Shown: positions 10,724 through 19,184 of the stretch, piece by piece
Layout: each line of letters starts with the position of its first letter
Position numbering within the stretch: position 1 is the stretch's first letter
Assembly: GCF_023953965.1 (NCBI RefSeq)
Contig: NZ_JAMLIX010000001.1
Coordinates: 1,488,501 to 1,552,500, forward strand
From: Bosea sp. (in: a-proteobacteria)
Lineage (GTDB): Bacteria > Pseudomonadota > Alphaproteobacteria > Rhizobiales > Beijerinckiaceae
Reading direction: 5' to 3'
DNA length: 64,000 nt
Notes under the pieces: model-generated
Database searches by the model: none
Seen by the model: the letters and a program-made list of their open reading frames with translations, nothing else
What the model was told of the DNA's origin: nothing
Program-made: the position numbers and the translations under genes

Positions 10724-12121
10724 TCAGATATGCAGCGCGTGCCCCAATGCCTTCATCGCGGCTTCCGGGAAGGCCTCGCCCAGCGTCGGATGGGCATGGA
10801 TCGTGCCGGCGATGTCCTGCAAGGTCGCGCCCATCTCGATGGCGAGCCCGAAGGCGGCCGAAAGCTCTGAGACGCCTTGCCCCACCGCCTGGACGCCGAG
10901 CACGAGATCGCTGCCGGCCTGCGCCACGACGCGCACGAAGCCGGGCTCACCGTCGCGGGTCATGGCGCGGCCGTTGGCGGCGAAGGGAAACTGGCCGATC
11001 CTGACCTCGTGGCCGGCGCGGCGGGCTTCCGCAGGCGAGAGGCCGGCCGAGACGATCTCCGGATCGGTGAAGCAGATGGCCGGGATCGCACGCTTGTCCC
11101 AGGCGCGCGGCAGGCCGGAGACGATCTCGGCCACCATCTCGCCCTGTGCCATGGCGCGGTGCGCCAGCATCGGCTCGCCGGTGACGTCGCCGATGGCGTA
11201 GATGCCGCGCATCGCGGTCTCGCAGCGCTCGTTGATGCGGATGAAGTGGCCGTCCCTGTCGAGCACGAGGTTTTCCAGGCCGAGATCCCCGGTGACGGGC
11301 CGGCGGCCGACGGTGACGAGGATGCGGTCGGCCGGCAGGCCGAGCTCCCTGCCGTCGGCCGTCTCGATGCGCAGGCCCTCGCCCTTGGCGGTCGGGCCGA
11401 GCGCCTTCGCCACGGTCAGGACCTCGACGCCGAGCGCGGTCAGGCGCTTGGCGACCGGGGCGGTGAGCTCGCCGTCGTAGAGCGGCAGGATGCGTTCCTG
11501 CGCCTCCACCACGGTGACCCTGGCCCCGAGCTTGGCGAAGGCGGTGCCGAGCTCGAGCCCGATATAGCCGCCGCCGACCACGACGAGGCGCTTCGGCACC
11601 TCGCCGAGCGCGAGCGCGCCGGTCGACGAGATGACGTTGCCGCCGAAGGGCAGGGCGGGCAATTCGACCGGGGCGGAGCCGGTGGCGATGACGATCGCCT
11701 CGGCATGAACCGTCTTCGGCCCGGTCTCGGTCTCGACGACGACCGTCTTGCCGTCGCGGAAGCGGGCATGGCCATGCAGGATCTTGACCCCGGCCTTGCG
11801 CAGGAGCCCGGCGACGCCGTTGCCGAGGCGCTGGACGATGCCGTCCTTCCAGGCCACCGCCTGCTTCAGGTCGAGCTTCGGCTGGGCGAGCGTCAGGCCG
11901 AAGGGCGTCCTGCCGGCGGCGGCCGCGGTCGCCTTCTCGAACTCCTCGGCGACATGGATCAGCGCCTTGGAGGGGATGCAGCCGAGATTGAGGCAGCTTC
12001 CGCCGAGCCGCGCGCTCTCGACGATGACGGTGTCGAGGCCGAGCCTTCCGGCGCGGATGGCGCAGACATAGCCGCCGGGGCCGGCGCCGATGACGAGGAG
12101 CTTGCAGGTGATGTCCGTCAT
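10724..12121 (-). CDS. lpd: Dihydrolipoyl dehydrogenase (E3)
   Basis: This 465-residue FAD flavoprotein reoxidises dihydrolipoamide on E2, reducing NAD+. It has an N-terminal FAD site (GAGPGGYVCAIRAGRLG), the redox disulfide in GGSCLNLGCIPSKAL (about 41-50), an NAD-binding GGGYIGLELG segment near 178, and the C-terminal HAHPTLGEAF with the catalytic His-Glu pair. It is last in the operon E1alpha-E1beta-E2-E3, 8 nt after E2, so it is probably the dedicated E3 of the branched-chain 2-oxoacid dehydrogenase (LpdV-like). Confidence 0.93.
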   Translation of the reverse strand: MTDITCKLLVIGAGPGGYVCAIRAGRLGLDTVIVESARLGGSCLNLGCIPSKALIHVAEEFEKATAAAAGRTPFGLTLAQPKLDLKQAVAWKDGIVQRLGNGVAGLLRKAGVKILHGHARFRDGKTVVVETETGPKTVHAEAIVIATGSAPVELPALPFGGNVISSTGALALGEVPKRLVVVGGGYIGLELGTAFAKLGARVTVVEAQERILPLYDGELTAPVAKRLTALGVEVLTVAKALGPTAKGEGLRIETADGRELGLPADRILVTVGRRPVTGDLGLENLVLDRDGHFIRINERCETAMRGIYAIGDVTGEPMLAHRAMAQGEMVAEIVSGLPRAWDKRAIPAICFTDPEIVSAGLSPAEARRAGHEVRIGQFPFAANGRAMTRDGEPGFVRVVAQAGSDLVLGVQAVGQGVSELSAAFGLAIEMGATLQDIAGTIHAHPTLGEAFPEAAMKALGHALHI

Positions 12122-12129
12122 GGCGCGCC

Positions 12130-13344
12130 TCAGATGTCGACGAAGAGCGTGGCCGGGGTCTCCAGCAGCTCCTTCAGCCGCTGCACGAAGACGGCCGCGT
12201 CCCAGCCGTCGACGACGCGGTGGTCGAAGCTGGAGGAGAGGTTCATCATCTTGCGCGGCACGAAGCCGGCGCCGTCCCAGACCGGGCGCACAACGATCCG
12301 GTTGACGCCGACGATGGCGACCTCCGGATGGTTGATCACCGGCGTCGTGGCGATGCCGCCGAGCGCGCCGAGCGAGGTGATGGTGATGGTCGAGCCGGTC
12401 AGTTCGTCGCGCGTCGCGCTGCCGTCGCGGGCGCGCCCGGCGAGGCGGGAAAGCTCGATGGCGCAGGCCCTGAGATCGCGCGCCTCGGCATGCTTCACCA
12501 CCGGCACGACGAGGCCGGAGGGGGTCTGCGTCGCGATGCCGATGTTGATCGCGGCGTGCTGGCGGATGATGCCGGCCTCGTCGTCATAGAGCGCGTTCAG
12601 GCCCGGCTGCTCAGCGAGCGCCTTGACCATGGCGCGCATCAGGAAGGGCAGGAGCGTCAGCTTCGGCCGCTCCGGCGCCGGCTTCTTGTTGAGGGCGGCG
12701 CGCAGATCCTCCAGCGCCGAGACGTCGATCTCCTCGACGATGGTGATGTGGGGGATGCGCGCCTTCGACAGCGCCATCTTCTCGGCGATGCGCCGGCGCA
12801 GGCCGACGACCTTGACCTCGGTGACGCCGGTCTTCTCGACGAGGCCGGGTCCCTCAGTGGCTTGCGGCCCGCGCAGCAGGAAGGCGTCGAGGTCGGCATG
12901 GCCGATCCGGCCGGCGGGGCCTGAGCCCCGGACCTGCCTGAGGTCGATGCCTGCCTCGCGCGCCTTCAGGCGCACGGCCGGCGAGGCGAGCGGCTTCTGC
13001 GCCGGCGCGCGTGGCACCTCCGGCCGGGCGGCGACGGCCGGCGCGGCGGGCGCCGGCTTCGCGACCGGCGTGTCCGGGGCGGGCTCTTCGGCCGCGGCGG
13101 CGCCCGCGACCTCAAGCTTCACCAGGGCCGAGCCGATCGCGACCTTGTCGCCGATTTCGGCACCGAGCCAGGTCACCTCGCCCTCGGCCGGGGAGGGGAT
13201 CTCGACCGTCGCCTTGTCGGTCATCACGGCGGCGAGCGGGTCGTCCTCGCGGACGATGTCGCCGGGCTTGACGTGCCATTCGACCAGCTCCGCCTCGGCG
13301 ATGCCCTCGCCGACATCGGGCAGCTTGATGATGCGCTCGGCCAT
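12130..13344 (-). CDS. bkdB: Branched-chain 2-oxoacid dehydrogenase E2, lipoyl acyltransferase
   Basis: This 404-residue protein has three parts. The N-terminal lipoyl domain has lipoyl-Lys44 in MTDKATVEI. An Ala/Pro linker leads to an E3-binding domain (about 125-160: SPAVRLKAREAGIDL then GSGPAGRIG). The C-terminal catalytic domain ends in the active-site SFDHRVVDGW. It transfers the acyl group from E1 to CoA. MTDKATVEI and the catalytic domain resemble the BCKDH rather than the pyruvate or oxoglutarate complexes. The ATG overlaps the E1beta stop (TGATG), so I reject the longer frame that would extend into E1beta. Confidence 0.92.
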   Translation of the reverse strand: MAERIIKLPDVGEGIAEAELVEWHVKPGDIVREDDPLAAVMTDKATVEIPSPAEGEVTWLGAEIGDKVAIGSALVKLEVAGAAAAEEPAPDTPVAKPAPAAPAVAARPEVPRAPAQKPLASPAVRLKAREAGIDLRQVRGSGPAGRIGHADLDAFLLRGPQATEGPGLVEKTGVTEVKVVGLRRRIAEKMALSKARIPHITIVEEIDVSALEDLRAALNKKPAPERPKLTLLPFLMRAMVKALAEQPGLNALYDDEAGIIRQHAAINIGIATQTPSGLVVPVVKHAEARDLRACAIELSRLAGRARDGSATRDELTGSTITITSLGALGGIATTPVINHPEVAIVGVNRIVVRPVWDGAGFVPRKMMNLSSSFDHRVVDGWDAAVFVQRLKELLETPATLFVDI

Positions 13345-14360
13345 CAGCGCGCCTCCACGATCTCGCGCAGCGCCTGCCCGAGGCGGGCGGGGCCGGGGAA
13401 ATAGTCCCATTCCTGCGCATGCGGATAGGGCGTGTCCCAGCCGGTGACGCGCATCACCGGCGCCTCCAGATGGTAGAAGCAATGCTCCTGCACCAGCGCG
13501 GCCAATTCCCCGCCGAAACCCGAGGTCAGCGTCGCCTCGTGCAGGACGATGCAGCGGCCGGTCTTCTCGACCGAGGCGACGATGGCGTCGAGGTCGAGCG
13601 GGACGAGCGTGCGCAGGTCGATCACCTCGGCGTCGATGCCGGTGTCCTCCGCCGCCGCCAGCGCGACATGGACCATGGTGCCGTAGGCGAGGATGGTGAC
13701 GGCTTGACCCTCGCGCCGCGTCGCGGCCTTGCCCAGCGGCACGGTGTAATGGCCGTCGGGCACCTCGGAGAGCGGATGCTTCGGCCAGGCCGTGACCGGC
13801 CGCTCGTGATGGCCGTCGAAGGGGCCGTTGTAGAGCCGCTTCGGCTCGAGGAAGATCACCGGGTCCGGGTCCTCGATCGCCGCGATCAGCAGGCCCTTGG
13901 CGTCGTAGGGGTTGGAGGGCACGACGGTCTTCAGCCCCGCGACATGGGTGAACAGCGCCTCCGGGCTCTGGCTGTGGGTCTGGCCGCCGAAGATGCCGCC
14001 GCCGGTCGGCATGCGGATCACCAGCGGGCAGGTGAAATCGCCGGCCGAGCGGTAGCGCAGCCGCGCGGCTTCGGAGACGATCTGGTCGTAGGCCGGATAG
14101 ACATAGTCGGCGAACTGGATCTCGATGCAGGGTTTCAGCCCATAGGCGGCCATGCCGATGGCGGTGCCGACGATGCCGGATTCGCTGATCGGCGCGTCGA
14201 AGCAGCGCGAGACGCCGTATTTCTGCTGGAGCCCGTGGGTGCAGCGGAAGACGCCGCCGAAGAAGCCGACATCCTCGCCATAGACGACGACGGTCTCGTC
14301 GCGGCCCATGGCGACGTCCATGGCGGAGCGGATCGCCTCGATCATCGTCATGCGGGCCAT
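13344..14360 (-). CDS. bkdA2: Branched-chain 2-oxoacid dehydrogenase E1 beta subunit
   Basis: This 338-residue transketolase-like subunit forms the alpha2beta2 E1 heterotetramer. Recognisable segments are MTMIEAIRSAMDVAM, VVVYGEDVGFFGGVFRCT, FDAPISESGIVGTAIG, QIVSEAARLRYRS and the C-terminal VTGWDTPYPHAQEWDYFPG, the last typical of the BCKDH beta subunit. I start at ATG 14360 (MARMTMIEA); MTMIEA at 14351 is an alternative. E1alpha ends 4 nt upstream and E2 begins at its stop codon, so the genes are one operon. Confidence 0.93.
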   Translation of the reverse strand: MARMTMIEAIRSAMDVAMGRDETVVVYGEDVGFFGGVFRCTHGLQQKYGVSRCFDAPISESGIVGTAIGMAAYGLKPCIEIQFADYVYPAYDQIVSEAARLRYRSAGDFTCPLVIRMPTGGGIFGGQTHSQSPEALFTHVAGLKTVVPSNPYDAKGLLIAAIEDPDPVIFLEPKRLYNGPFDGHHERPVTAWPKHPLSEVPDGHYTVPLGKAATRREGQAVTILAYGTMVHVALAAAEDTGIDAEVIDLRTLVPLDLDAIVASVEKTGRCIVLHEATLTSGFGGELAALVQEHCFYHLEAPVMRVTGWDTPYPHAQEWDYFPGPARLGQALREIVEAR

Positions 14361-14364
14361 CGCG

Positions 14365-15624
14365 TCACACTCCGATCTGCTGGCGCTGGCGGCGCAGATG
14401 CGGCGGCAATTCCGCATAGACGTCCTCGAAGATGTCGCGCGCCGAGGGCTTGCCGCCGGAATGCAGCGTGCCGAAGCGCTCCGCCTCCTTCTGCGCTGCG
14501 ATGACGGTCGCGAGGATCTCGGCCTCGGCCTGCTTGTGGCGCTGCTGCGACCAGGCGCCGACCGCGATCAGATGCTGCTTCAGCCGCACGATCGGATCGC
14601 CCAGCGGCCAGTCGTCGGATTCGTGGCTGGGGCGGTAGGCGGAAGGGTCGTCGGAGGTGGAATGGGCGCCGGCGCGGTAGGTGACGTATTCGACGAGCGT
14701 GGGACCGAGATTGCGGCGCGCCCGCTCCACCGCCCATTGCCCGACCGCATAGACGGCGAGGTAATCGTTGCCGTCGACCCGCAGGGCCGGGATGCCGAAG
14801 CCCAGCCCCCTGGCCGCGAAGGTGCCCGAGCCGCCGCGCGCGATGCCCTGGAAGGTCGAGATCGCCCACTGGTTGTTGACGACGTTGAGGACGACCGGCG
14901 CCTTGTAGGTCGAGGCGAAGACCAGCGCGGCGTGGAAATCCGATTCCGCCGTCGAGCCGTCGCCGATCCAGGCGGCGGCGATGCGGGTGTCGCCCCGGAT
15001 CGCCGAGGCCATCGCCCAGCCGACCGCCTGGACGAACTGCGTCGCGAGATTCCCCGAGATCGAGAAGAAGCCGTGCTCCTTCGAGGAATACATGATCGGC
15101 AATTGCCGGCCACGCAGCGGGTCGCGCGCGTTCGAATAGATCTGGCACATCATGTCGACGAGCGGGTAGTCGTGCGCGATCAGCAGCCCCGCCTGGCGGT
15201 AGGTCGGGAAATTCATGTCGCCGGGTTCCAGCGCGATGCGGAAGGCGCAAGCCACCGCCTCCTCGCCGGTGTGCTGCATGTAGAAGGAGGTCTTGCCCTG
15301 GCGCTGCGCCATCTGCATGCGCTGGTCGAAGGCGCGCAGCGTCATCATGTGGCGCAGGCCCCGGATCAGCGCCTCATGCGAGAGATCCGGCACCCAGGGG
15401 CCGACCGCCTCGCCCTCGCGGTTCAGCACGCGGATGATCGAATAGGCGAGGTCGCGGATGTCCCTCGGCTCGACATCGACCGGGGGGCGGGCGACGGAGC
15501 CCGCCTTCGGGATCACGACATCGGAGAAATCCGGCTTCTCGCCCGGGCGGGAAGCCGGCTCGGGGACGTGGAACCGCAAGGGCCGGGCCGCTGCCGGCGC
15601 GCCGCCGGCCTTGTCGCTGCTCAT
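14365..15624 (-). CDS. bkdA1: Branched-chain 2-oxoacid dehydrogenase E1 alpha subunit
   Basis: This 419-residue ThDP-binding E1alpha subunit has the ThDP motif WIGDGSTAESDFH running to the Asn pair in VVNNQWAIS. It also has FPTYRQAG, and the loop YRAGAHSTSDDPSAYRP that in the mitochondrial enzyme carries the phosphorylated Ser. The roughly 80-residue N-terminal extension (PLRFHVPEPASRPG) is usual for bacterial BCKDH E1alpha. Start ATG 15624 is preceded by GGGAGGAAGG. It is the first gene of the operon; no BkdR/Lrp regulator is adjacent. Confidence 0.93.
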   Translation of the reverse strand: MSSDKAGGAPAAARPLRFHVPEPASRPGEKPDFSDVVIPKAGSVARPPVDVEPRDIRDLAYSIIRVLNREGEAVGPWVPDLSHEALIRGLRHMMTLRAFDQRMQMAQRQGKTSFYMQHTGEEAVACAFRIALEPGDMNFPTYRQAGLLIAHDYPLVDMMCQIYSNARDPLRGRQLPIMYSSKEHGFFSISGNLATQFVQAVGWAMASAIRGDTRIAAAWIGDGSTAESDFHAALVFASTYKAPVVLNVVNNQWAISTFQGIARGGSGTFAARGLGFGIPALRVDGNDYLAVYAVGQWAVERARRNLGPTLVEYVTYRAGAHSTSDDPSAYRPSHESDDWPLGDPIVRLKQHLIAVGAWSQQRHKQAEAEILATVIAAQKEAERFGTLHSGGKPSARDIFEDVYAELPPHLRRQRQQIGV

Positions 15625-15774
15625 GAGCGCCTTCCTCCCTGACGCCCCAGCATTCCGCCTTCGCGCGCATCCCGCAAGCACAAGCTGCGCTTCGCCGGGA
15701 TGGCGGGGCGTCGCTGCGTTGAGGCCTGAGCGATGTGGCCAATTGTCGGGTCGTTCCCAGCCGGCACTCCCCTT

Positions 15775-15815
15775 GTCATTCCGGGTTCGCGCCTTTAGGC
15801 GCGCCCCGGAATGAC
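15775..15815. repeat. Palindromic intergenic repeat, family A (GTCATTCCGGG)
   Basis: GTCATTCCGGG (15775-15785) is inverted as CCCCGGAATGAC (15804-15815), with an inner GGCGCG-rich stem. The same arms recur at 37210-37250 and, as a nested composite, at 45914-46064. It resembles REP-type elements. It lies between the divergently or independently transcribed bkd operon and the LLM gene and could act as a hairpin. Confidence 0.85.
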
Positions 15816-15841
15816 AGTCGTGGCGATCGAAGTCGCCGCAA

Positions 15842-16885
15842 TCAAGGATCGACAGCGCCCAGCATCTCCCGCACCAGCGGGATCACCGTCTCGCCATAGA
15901 GCCTGATGCATTCCAGCATCCGCTCATGCGCCAGCGGGCCGGCGCTGTATTTGAGCTGGAAGCGCGAGACGCCGAGCCCCTTCACCGTCGCGGCGATCTT
16001 GCGCGCCACCGTCTCGGGCGAGCCGAGATAGAGCGAGCCATGCGCGACCTCGTGCTCGAACTCGTCGCGGCCCATCGGCGGCCAGCCGCGCTCGGCGCCG
16101 ATGCGGTCGCGCATCTGCTTGTAGGGCGCGAAGAACTCCTCCTTCGCCCGATCGTCGCTCGCCGCGACATAGCCCGGCGAATGCACGCCGACCGGCTTCG
16201 GCGCCTTGGCCGTCTGCGCATAGGCGCGGCGGTAGAGATCGACGAAGGGCTTGAAGCGCAGCGGATCGCCGCCGATGACGGCGAGCATCAGCGGCAGGTC
16301 GTGGCGCACCGCGCGGACGACCGATTCCGGGCTGCCGCCGACGCCGATCCAGGTCTTGAGCGGGGCGCGCTCCAGCGGCGGATAGACGCGCTGGTCCTTG
16401 AGCGCCGGGCGGATCGAGCCCTGCCAGCTCACCTTGTCCTGCGGCAGCAGCGCGGCGAAGAGATCGAGCTTCTCCTCGAACAGCTTTTCGTAATCGCGCA
16501 GGTCGAAGCCGAAGAGCGGGAAGGATTCGGTGAAGGAGCCGCGCCCCAGAATCACCTCGGCGCGCCCGTTCGAGAGCGCGTCCACCGTCGCAAAGCGCTG
16601 GAAGACGCGGATCGGATCGTCCGAGCTCAGCACGGTGACGGAGGAGCCGAGCCTGATCCGCTGCGTGCGCGCGGCCATCGCCGCCAGCACCACCTCCGGC
16701 GCGGAGACGGCGAAATCGGCCCGGTGATGCTCGCCGACGCCGATGAAATCGATGCCGAGGCTGTCGGCCAGCTCCGCTTCCGCGACGAGGTTGCGGATCA
16801 CCTGCGCATGCGGCAGCGACTTGCCGTCAGCCCCGTTGGTGACGTCGCCGAAGGTGTCGAGCCCGAATTCCAGTTCCTGCGCCAT
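15842..16885 (-). CDS. LLM-class flavin-dependent oxidoreductase (luciferase-like)
   Basis: This 347-residue bacterial-luciferase-family TIM barrel uses reduced FMN or F420-like flavin. Family segments are FIGVGEHHRADFAVSAPE near residue 50, TQRIRLGSSVTVLSSDDPIR, QRFATVDALSNGRAEVILGRGS, and WIGVGGSPESVVRA near 190. The C-terminal GSPETVARKI is also typical. The substrate is unknown. ATG at 16885 (MAQELEFGLDTFGD) matches the usual family N-terminus. It is divergent from the formate dehydrogenase operon but shares no obvious function with it. Confidence 0.88.
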   Translation of the reverse strand: MAQELEFGLDTFGDVTNGADGKSLPHAQVIRNLVAEAELADSLGIDFIGVGEHHRADFAVSAPEVVLAAMAARTQRIRLGSSVTVLSSDDPIRVFQRFATVDALSNGRAEVILGRGSFTESFPLFGFDLRDYEKLFEEKLDLFAALLPQDKVSWQGSIRPALKDQRVYPPLERAPLKTWIGVGGSPESVVRAVRHDLPLMLAVIGGDPLRFKPFVDLYRRAYAQTAKAPKPVGVHSPGYVAASDDRAKEEFFAPYKQMRDRIGAERGWPPMGRDEFEHEVAHGSLYLGSPETVARKIAATVKGLGVSRFQLKYSAGPLAHERMLECIRLYGETVIPLVREMLGAVDP

Positions 16886-17046
16886 GATCGTCCCGAAAGC
16901 CGCGCTCGCGGCCTGTTGCCTGCCGGCCATCCCGGCTTCACGCAGTTAGGAGCCCGCTCGCGAGGCTACAATCGCCACGGCGTTGCCGCCGGCGCAAAGA
17001 CGTCCTGGCGCGATTGCAATCCTGCGCGCCCGAGGCCGTCGGCACA

Positions 17047-17063
17047 AACGATTTGAATTCGTT
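17047..17063. promoter_or_regulatory. Inverted repeat upstream of fdsG, candidate operator
   Basis: AACGA (17047-17051), a 7-nt spacer, then TCGTT (17059-17063) form a perfect inverted repeat 59 bp before fdsG. Spacing and position fit a LysR-type site, as FdsR controls fds operons elsewhere, but no LysR gene is next to this operon. Function is inferred. Confidence 0.35.
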
Positions 17064-17122
17064 CCAATCTTGCCGTCTTCTGCTCGCAGCATGCACCCGG
17101 CGAACCGGGTCGGGGAGGAGCG

Positions 17123-17590
17123 ATGGCTGGATATTCCGCCTGGAACGAGGAGCACGCGCGTTCGATCGTCGCGGGGCTCACGCATCTGGAAGGCGCGACG
17201 CTGCCGATGCTGCACGCGCTTCAGGACGCTTTCGGCTATGTCGACCCGCAGGCCGTGCCGCTGATCGCCGAGGCGCTGAACCTCTCCCGCGCCGAGGTCC
17301 ACGGCACGATCTCCTTCTATCACGATTTCAGGAGCGCCCCGCCGGCGGGCCGGGTCGTCAAGCTGTGCCGGGCGGAAGCCTGCCAGGCGCTGGGCTGCGA
17401 AAGCGTGGTCGAGGCGCTGGCGCGGGACCACGGCATCGCGGTCGATGGCCACGGCGACGCCGTCGTCGAAACGGTGTATTGTCTCGGCAACTGCGCGCTC
17501 GGGCCCTCGGCGCTGGTCGGAGACGCGTTGATCGGGCGCGTCGACGCGGCCCGCATCGCCGGGCTTTGCCGGCAGCAGGGAAGGGCGTGA
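17123..17590 (+). CDS. fdsG: NAD-dependent formate dehydrogenase gamma subunit (NuoE-like)
   Basis: This 155-residue thioredoxin-fold [2Fe-2S] subunit is homologous to NuoE. The cluster ligands are visible as LCRAEACQALGC (about 80-91) and CLGNCALGPS (about 120-130). The N-terminal part has the NuoE-like pattern LPMLHALQDAFGYVDPQAVPLIAEALN. In FdsABG complexes it relays electrons towards the FMN/NADH module. GGGGAGGAG precedes the ATG. It is the first gene of fdsG-fdsB-fdsA-fdhD-fdsD and stops 3 nt before fdsB. Confidence 0.93.
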   Translation: MAGYSAWNEEHARSIVAGLTHLEGATLPMLHALQDAFGYVDPQAVPLIAEALNLSRAEVHGTISFYHDFRSAPPAGRVVKLCRAEACQALGCESVVEALARDHGIAVDGHGDAVVETVYCLGNCALGPSALVGDALIGRVDAARIAGLCRQQGRA

Positions 17591-17593
17591 TCC

Positions 17594-19174
17594 ATGAACG
17601 CCGCCCCGGTTCGCATCTTCGTTCCCATCGACGCCGCCGCGCTCTCGGTCGGCGCCGAAGCGGTGGCCGAGGCCATCGCCCGTGAGGCGGCGGCGCGCGG
17701 GGCCGCCGTCACGCTCGTCCGCAACGGCTCGCGCGGCATGCTCTGGCTGGAGCCGCTGGTCGAGGTCGAGACGGCGCAAGGGCGCATCGCCTACGGGCCG
17801 GTTGCGGCGCGGGACGTCGCCTCGCTGTTCGAGGCCGGCTTCATGGCCGGCGGCGCCCACGCGCTTCGCCTCGGCCTGACCGAAGATCTCGACTGGATGA
17901 AGCGCCAGCAGCGGCTGACTTTCGAGCGTGTCGGCGTCACCGATCCGCTCTCGATCGCCGATTACCGCGCCCATGGCGGCTTCAGGGGGCTGGAGAAGGC
18001 GCTCGGGCTGAGCGGCGGCGCGATCGTCGCGGCGGTGAAGGCCTCCGGCCTGCGCGGGCGCGGCGGGGCGGGCTTTCCGACCGGGATCAAATGGCAGACG
18101 GTGCACGACGCGCAAGCGGAGCAGAAATACATCGTCTGCAACGCCGACGAGGGCGACAGCGGCACCTTCGCCGACCGCATGCTGCTGGAGGGCGATCCCT
18201 ATCTCGTGATCGAAGGCATGGCGATCGCGGCGCTCGCCGTCGGCGCGACGCGCGGCTACATCTATCTGCGCTCCGAATATCCGCATGCCCATCGCACGCT
18301 TCTGCGCGCCATCGAAAGGGCCGAGGCGGCCGGGCTGATCGGCGCCTCGGTGACGGGGTCCGGTCGCCCCTTCCATCTCGAGGTCAGGCTCGGGGCCGGC
18401 GCCTATATCTGCGGCGAGGAGACCTCGCTCCTGGAAAGCCTGGAAGGCAGGCGCGGCGTCGTCCGCGCCAAGCCGCCGCTGCCGGCGCTGCAGGGGCTGT
18501 TCGGCAAGCCGACCATCGTCAACAACGTGCTCTCCTTCGCCGCCGTGCCGTGGATCCTCGACCATGGAGCGCAGGCTTACGCCGATTACGGCTCGGGCCG
18601 CTCGCGCGGCACGCTGCCGGTGCAGCTCGCCGGCAACGTCAGGCGCGGCGGGCTGATCGAGCTCGCCTTCGGCGTCACGCTCCGCGAGATCGTCGAGGAT
18701 CTGGGCGGCGGCACGCTGTCCGGGCGGCCGATCCGGGCCGTGCAGGTCGGCGGGCCGCTCGGGGCCTATCTCGGCGCAGGCCAGCTCGACGTGCCGATGG
18801 ATTACGAGGCGCTCATCGCGATACAGGCCATGCTCGGCCATGGCGGCATCGTCGTCTTCGACGACACGGTCGACATGGCGAGGCAGGCGCGCTTCGCGCT
18901 TGCCTTCTGCGCCAAGGAAAGCTGCGGCAAATGCACGCCCTGCCGCATCGGCGCGGTGCGCGGCGTCGAGGTGATGGACAAGATCATCGCGGGCCGGGAC
19001 CGCCCGCAGAACCTTGCCGTGCTGCGCGATCTCTCGAAGCTGATGAGCGACGCCTCGCTGTGCGCGCTCGGCGGGCTGACGCCGCTGCCGGTGATGAGCG
19101 CGCTCAACCATTTTCCCGAGGATTTCGACCGTCCTCCCAGTCCACTGCAAAAAATTGCGCTGGCGGCCGAGTGA
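17594..19174 (+). CDS. fdsB: NAD-dependent formate dehydrogenase beta subunit (NuoF-like)
   Basis: This 526-residue protein has an N-terminal thioredoxin-like ferredoxin domain (about 1-110) fused to a NuoF module. The NADH-binding glycine loop is GRGGAGFPTGIKW (about 156), FMN contacts are at NADEGDSGTFADR, and a SLBB region follows. The [4Fe-4S] site is ESCGKCTPCRIG (about 440-451), with a fourth Cys in SLCALGGLTP. It passes electrons from formate to NAD+. It ends 10 nt before fdsA. Confidence 0.94.
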   Translation: MNAAPVRIFVPIDAAALSVGAEAVAEAIAREAAARGAAVTLVRNGSRGMLWLEPLVEVETAQGRIAYGPVAARDVASLFEAGFMAGGAHALRLGLTEDLDWMKRQQRLTFERVGVTDPLSIADYRAHGGFRGLEKALGLSGGAIVAAVKASGLRGRGGAGFPTGIKWQTVHDAQAEQKYIVCNADEGDSGTFADRMLLEGDPYLVIEGMAIAALAVGATRGYIYLRSEYPHAHRTLLRAIERAEAAGLIGASVTGSGRPFHLEVRLGAGAYICGEETSLLESLEGRRGVVRAKPPLPALQGLFGKPTIVNNVLSFAAVPWILDHGAQAYADYGSGRSRGTLPVQLAGNVRRGGLIELAFGVTLREIVEDLGGGTLSGRPIRAVQVGGPLGAYLGAGQLDVPMDYEALIAIQAMLGHGGIVVFDDTVDMARQARFALAFCAKESCGKCTPCRIGAVRGVEVMDKIIAGRDRPQNLAVLRDLSKLMSDASLCALGGLTPLPVMSALNHFPEDFDRPPSPLQKIALAAE

Positions 19175-19184
19175 GGAGGCCAGG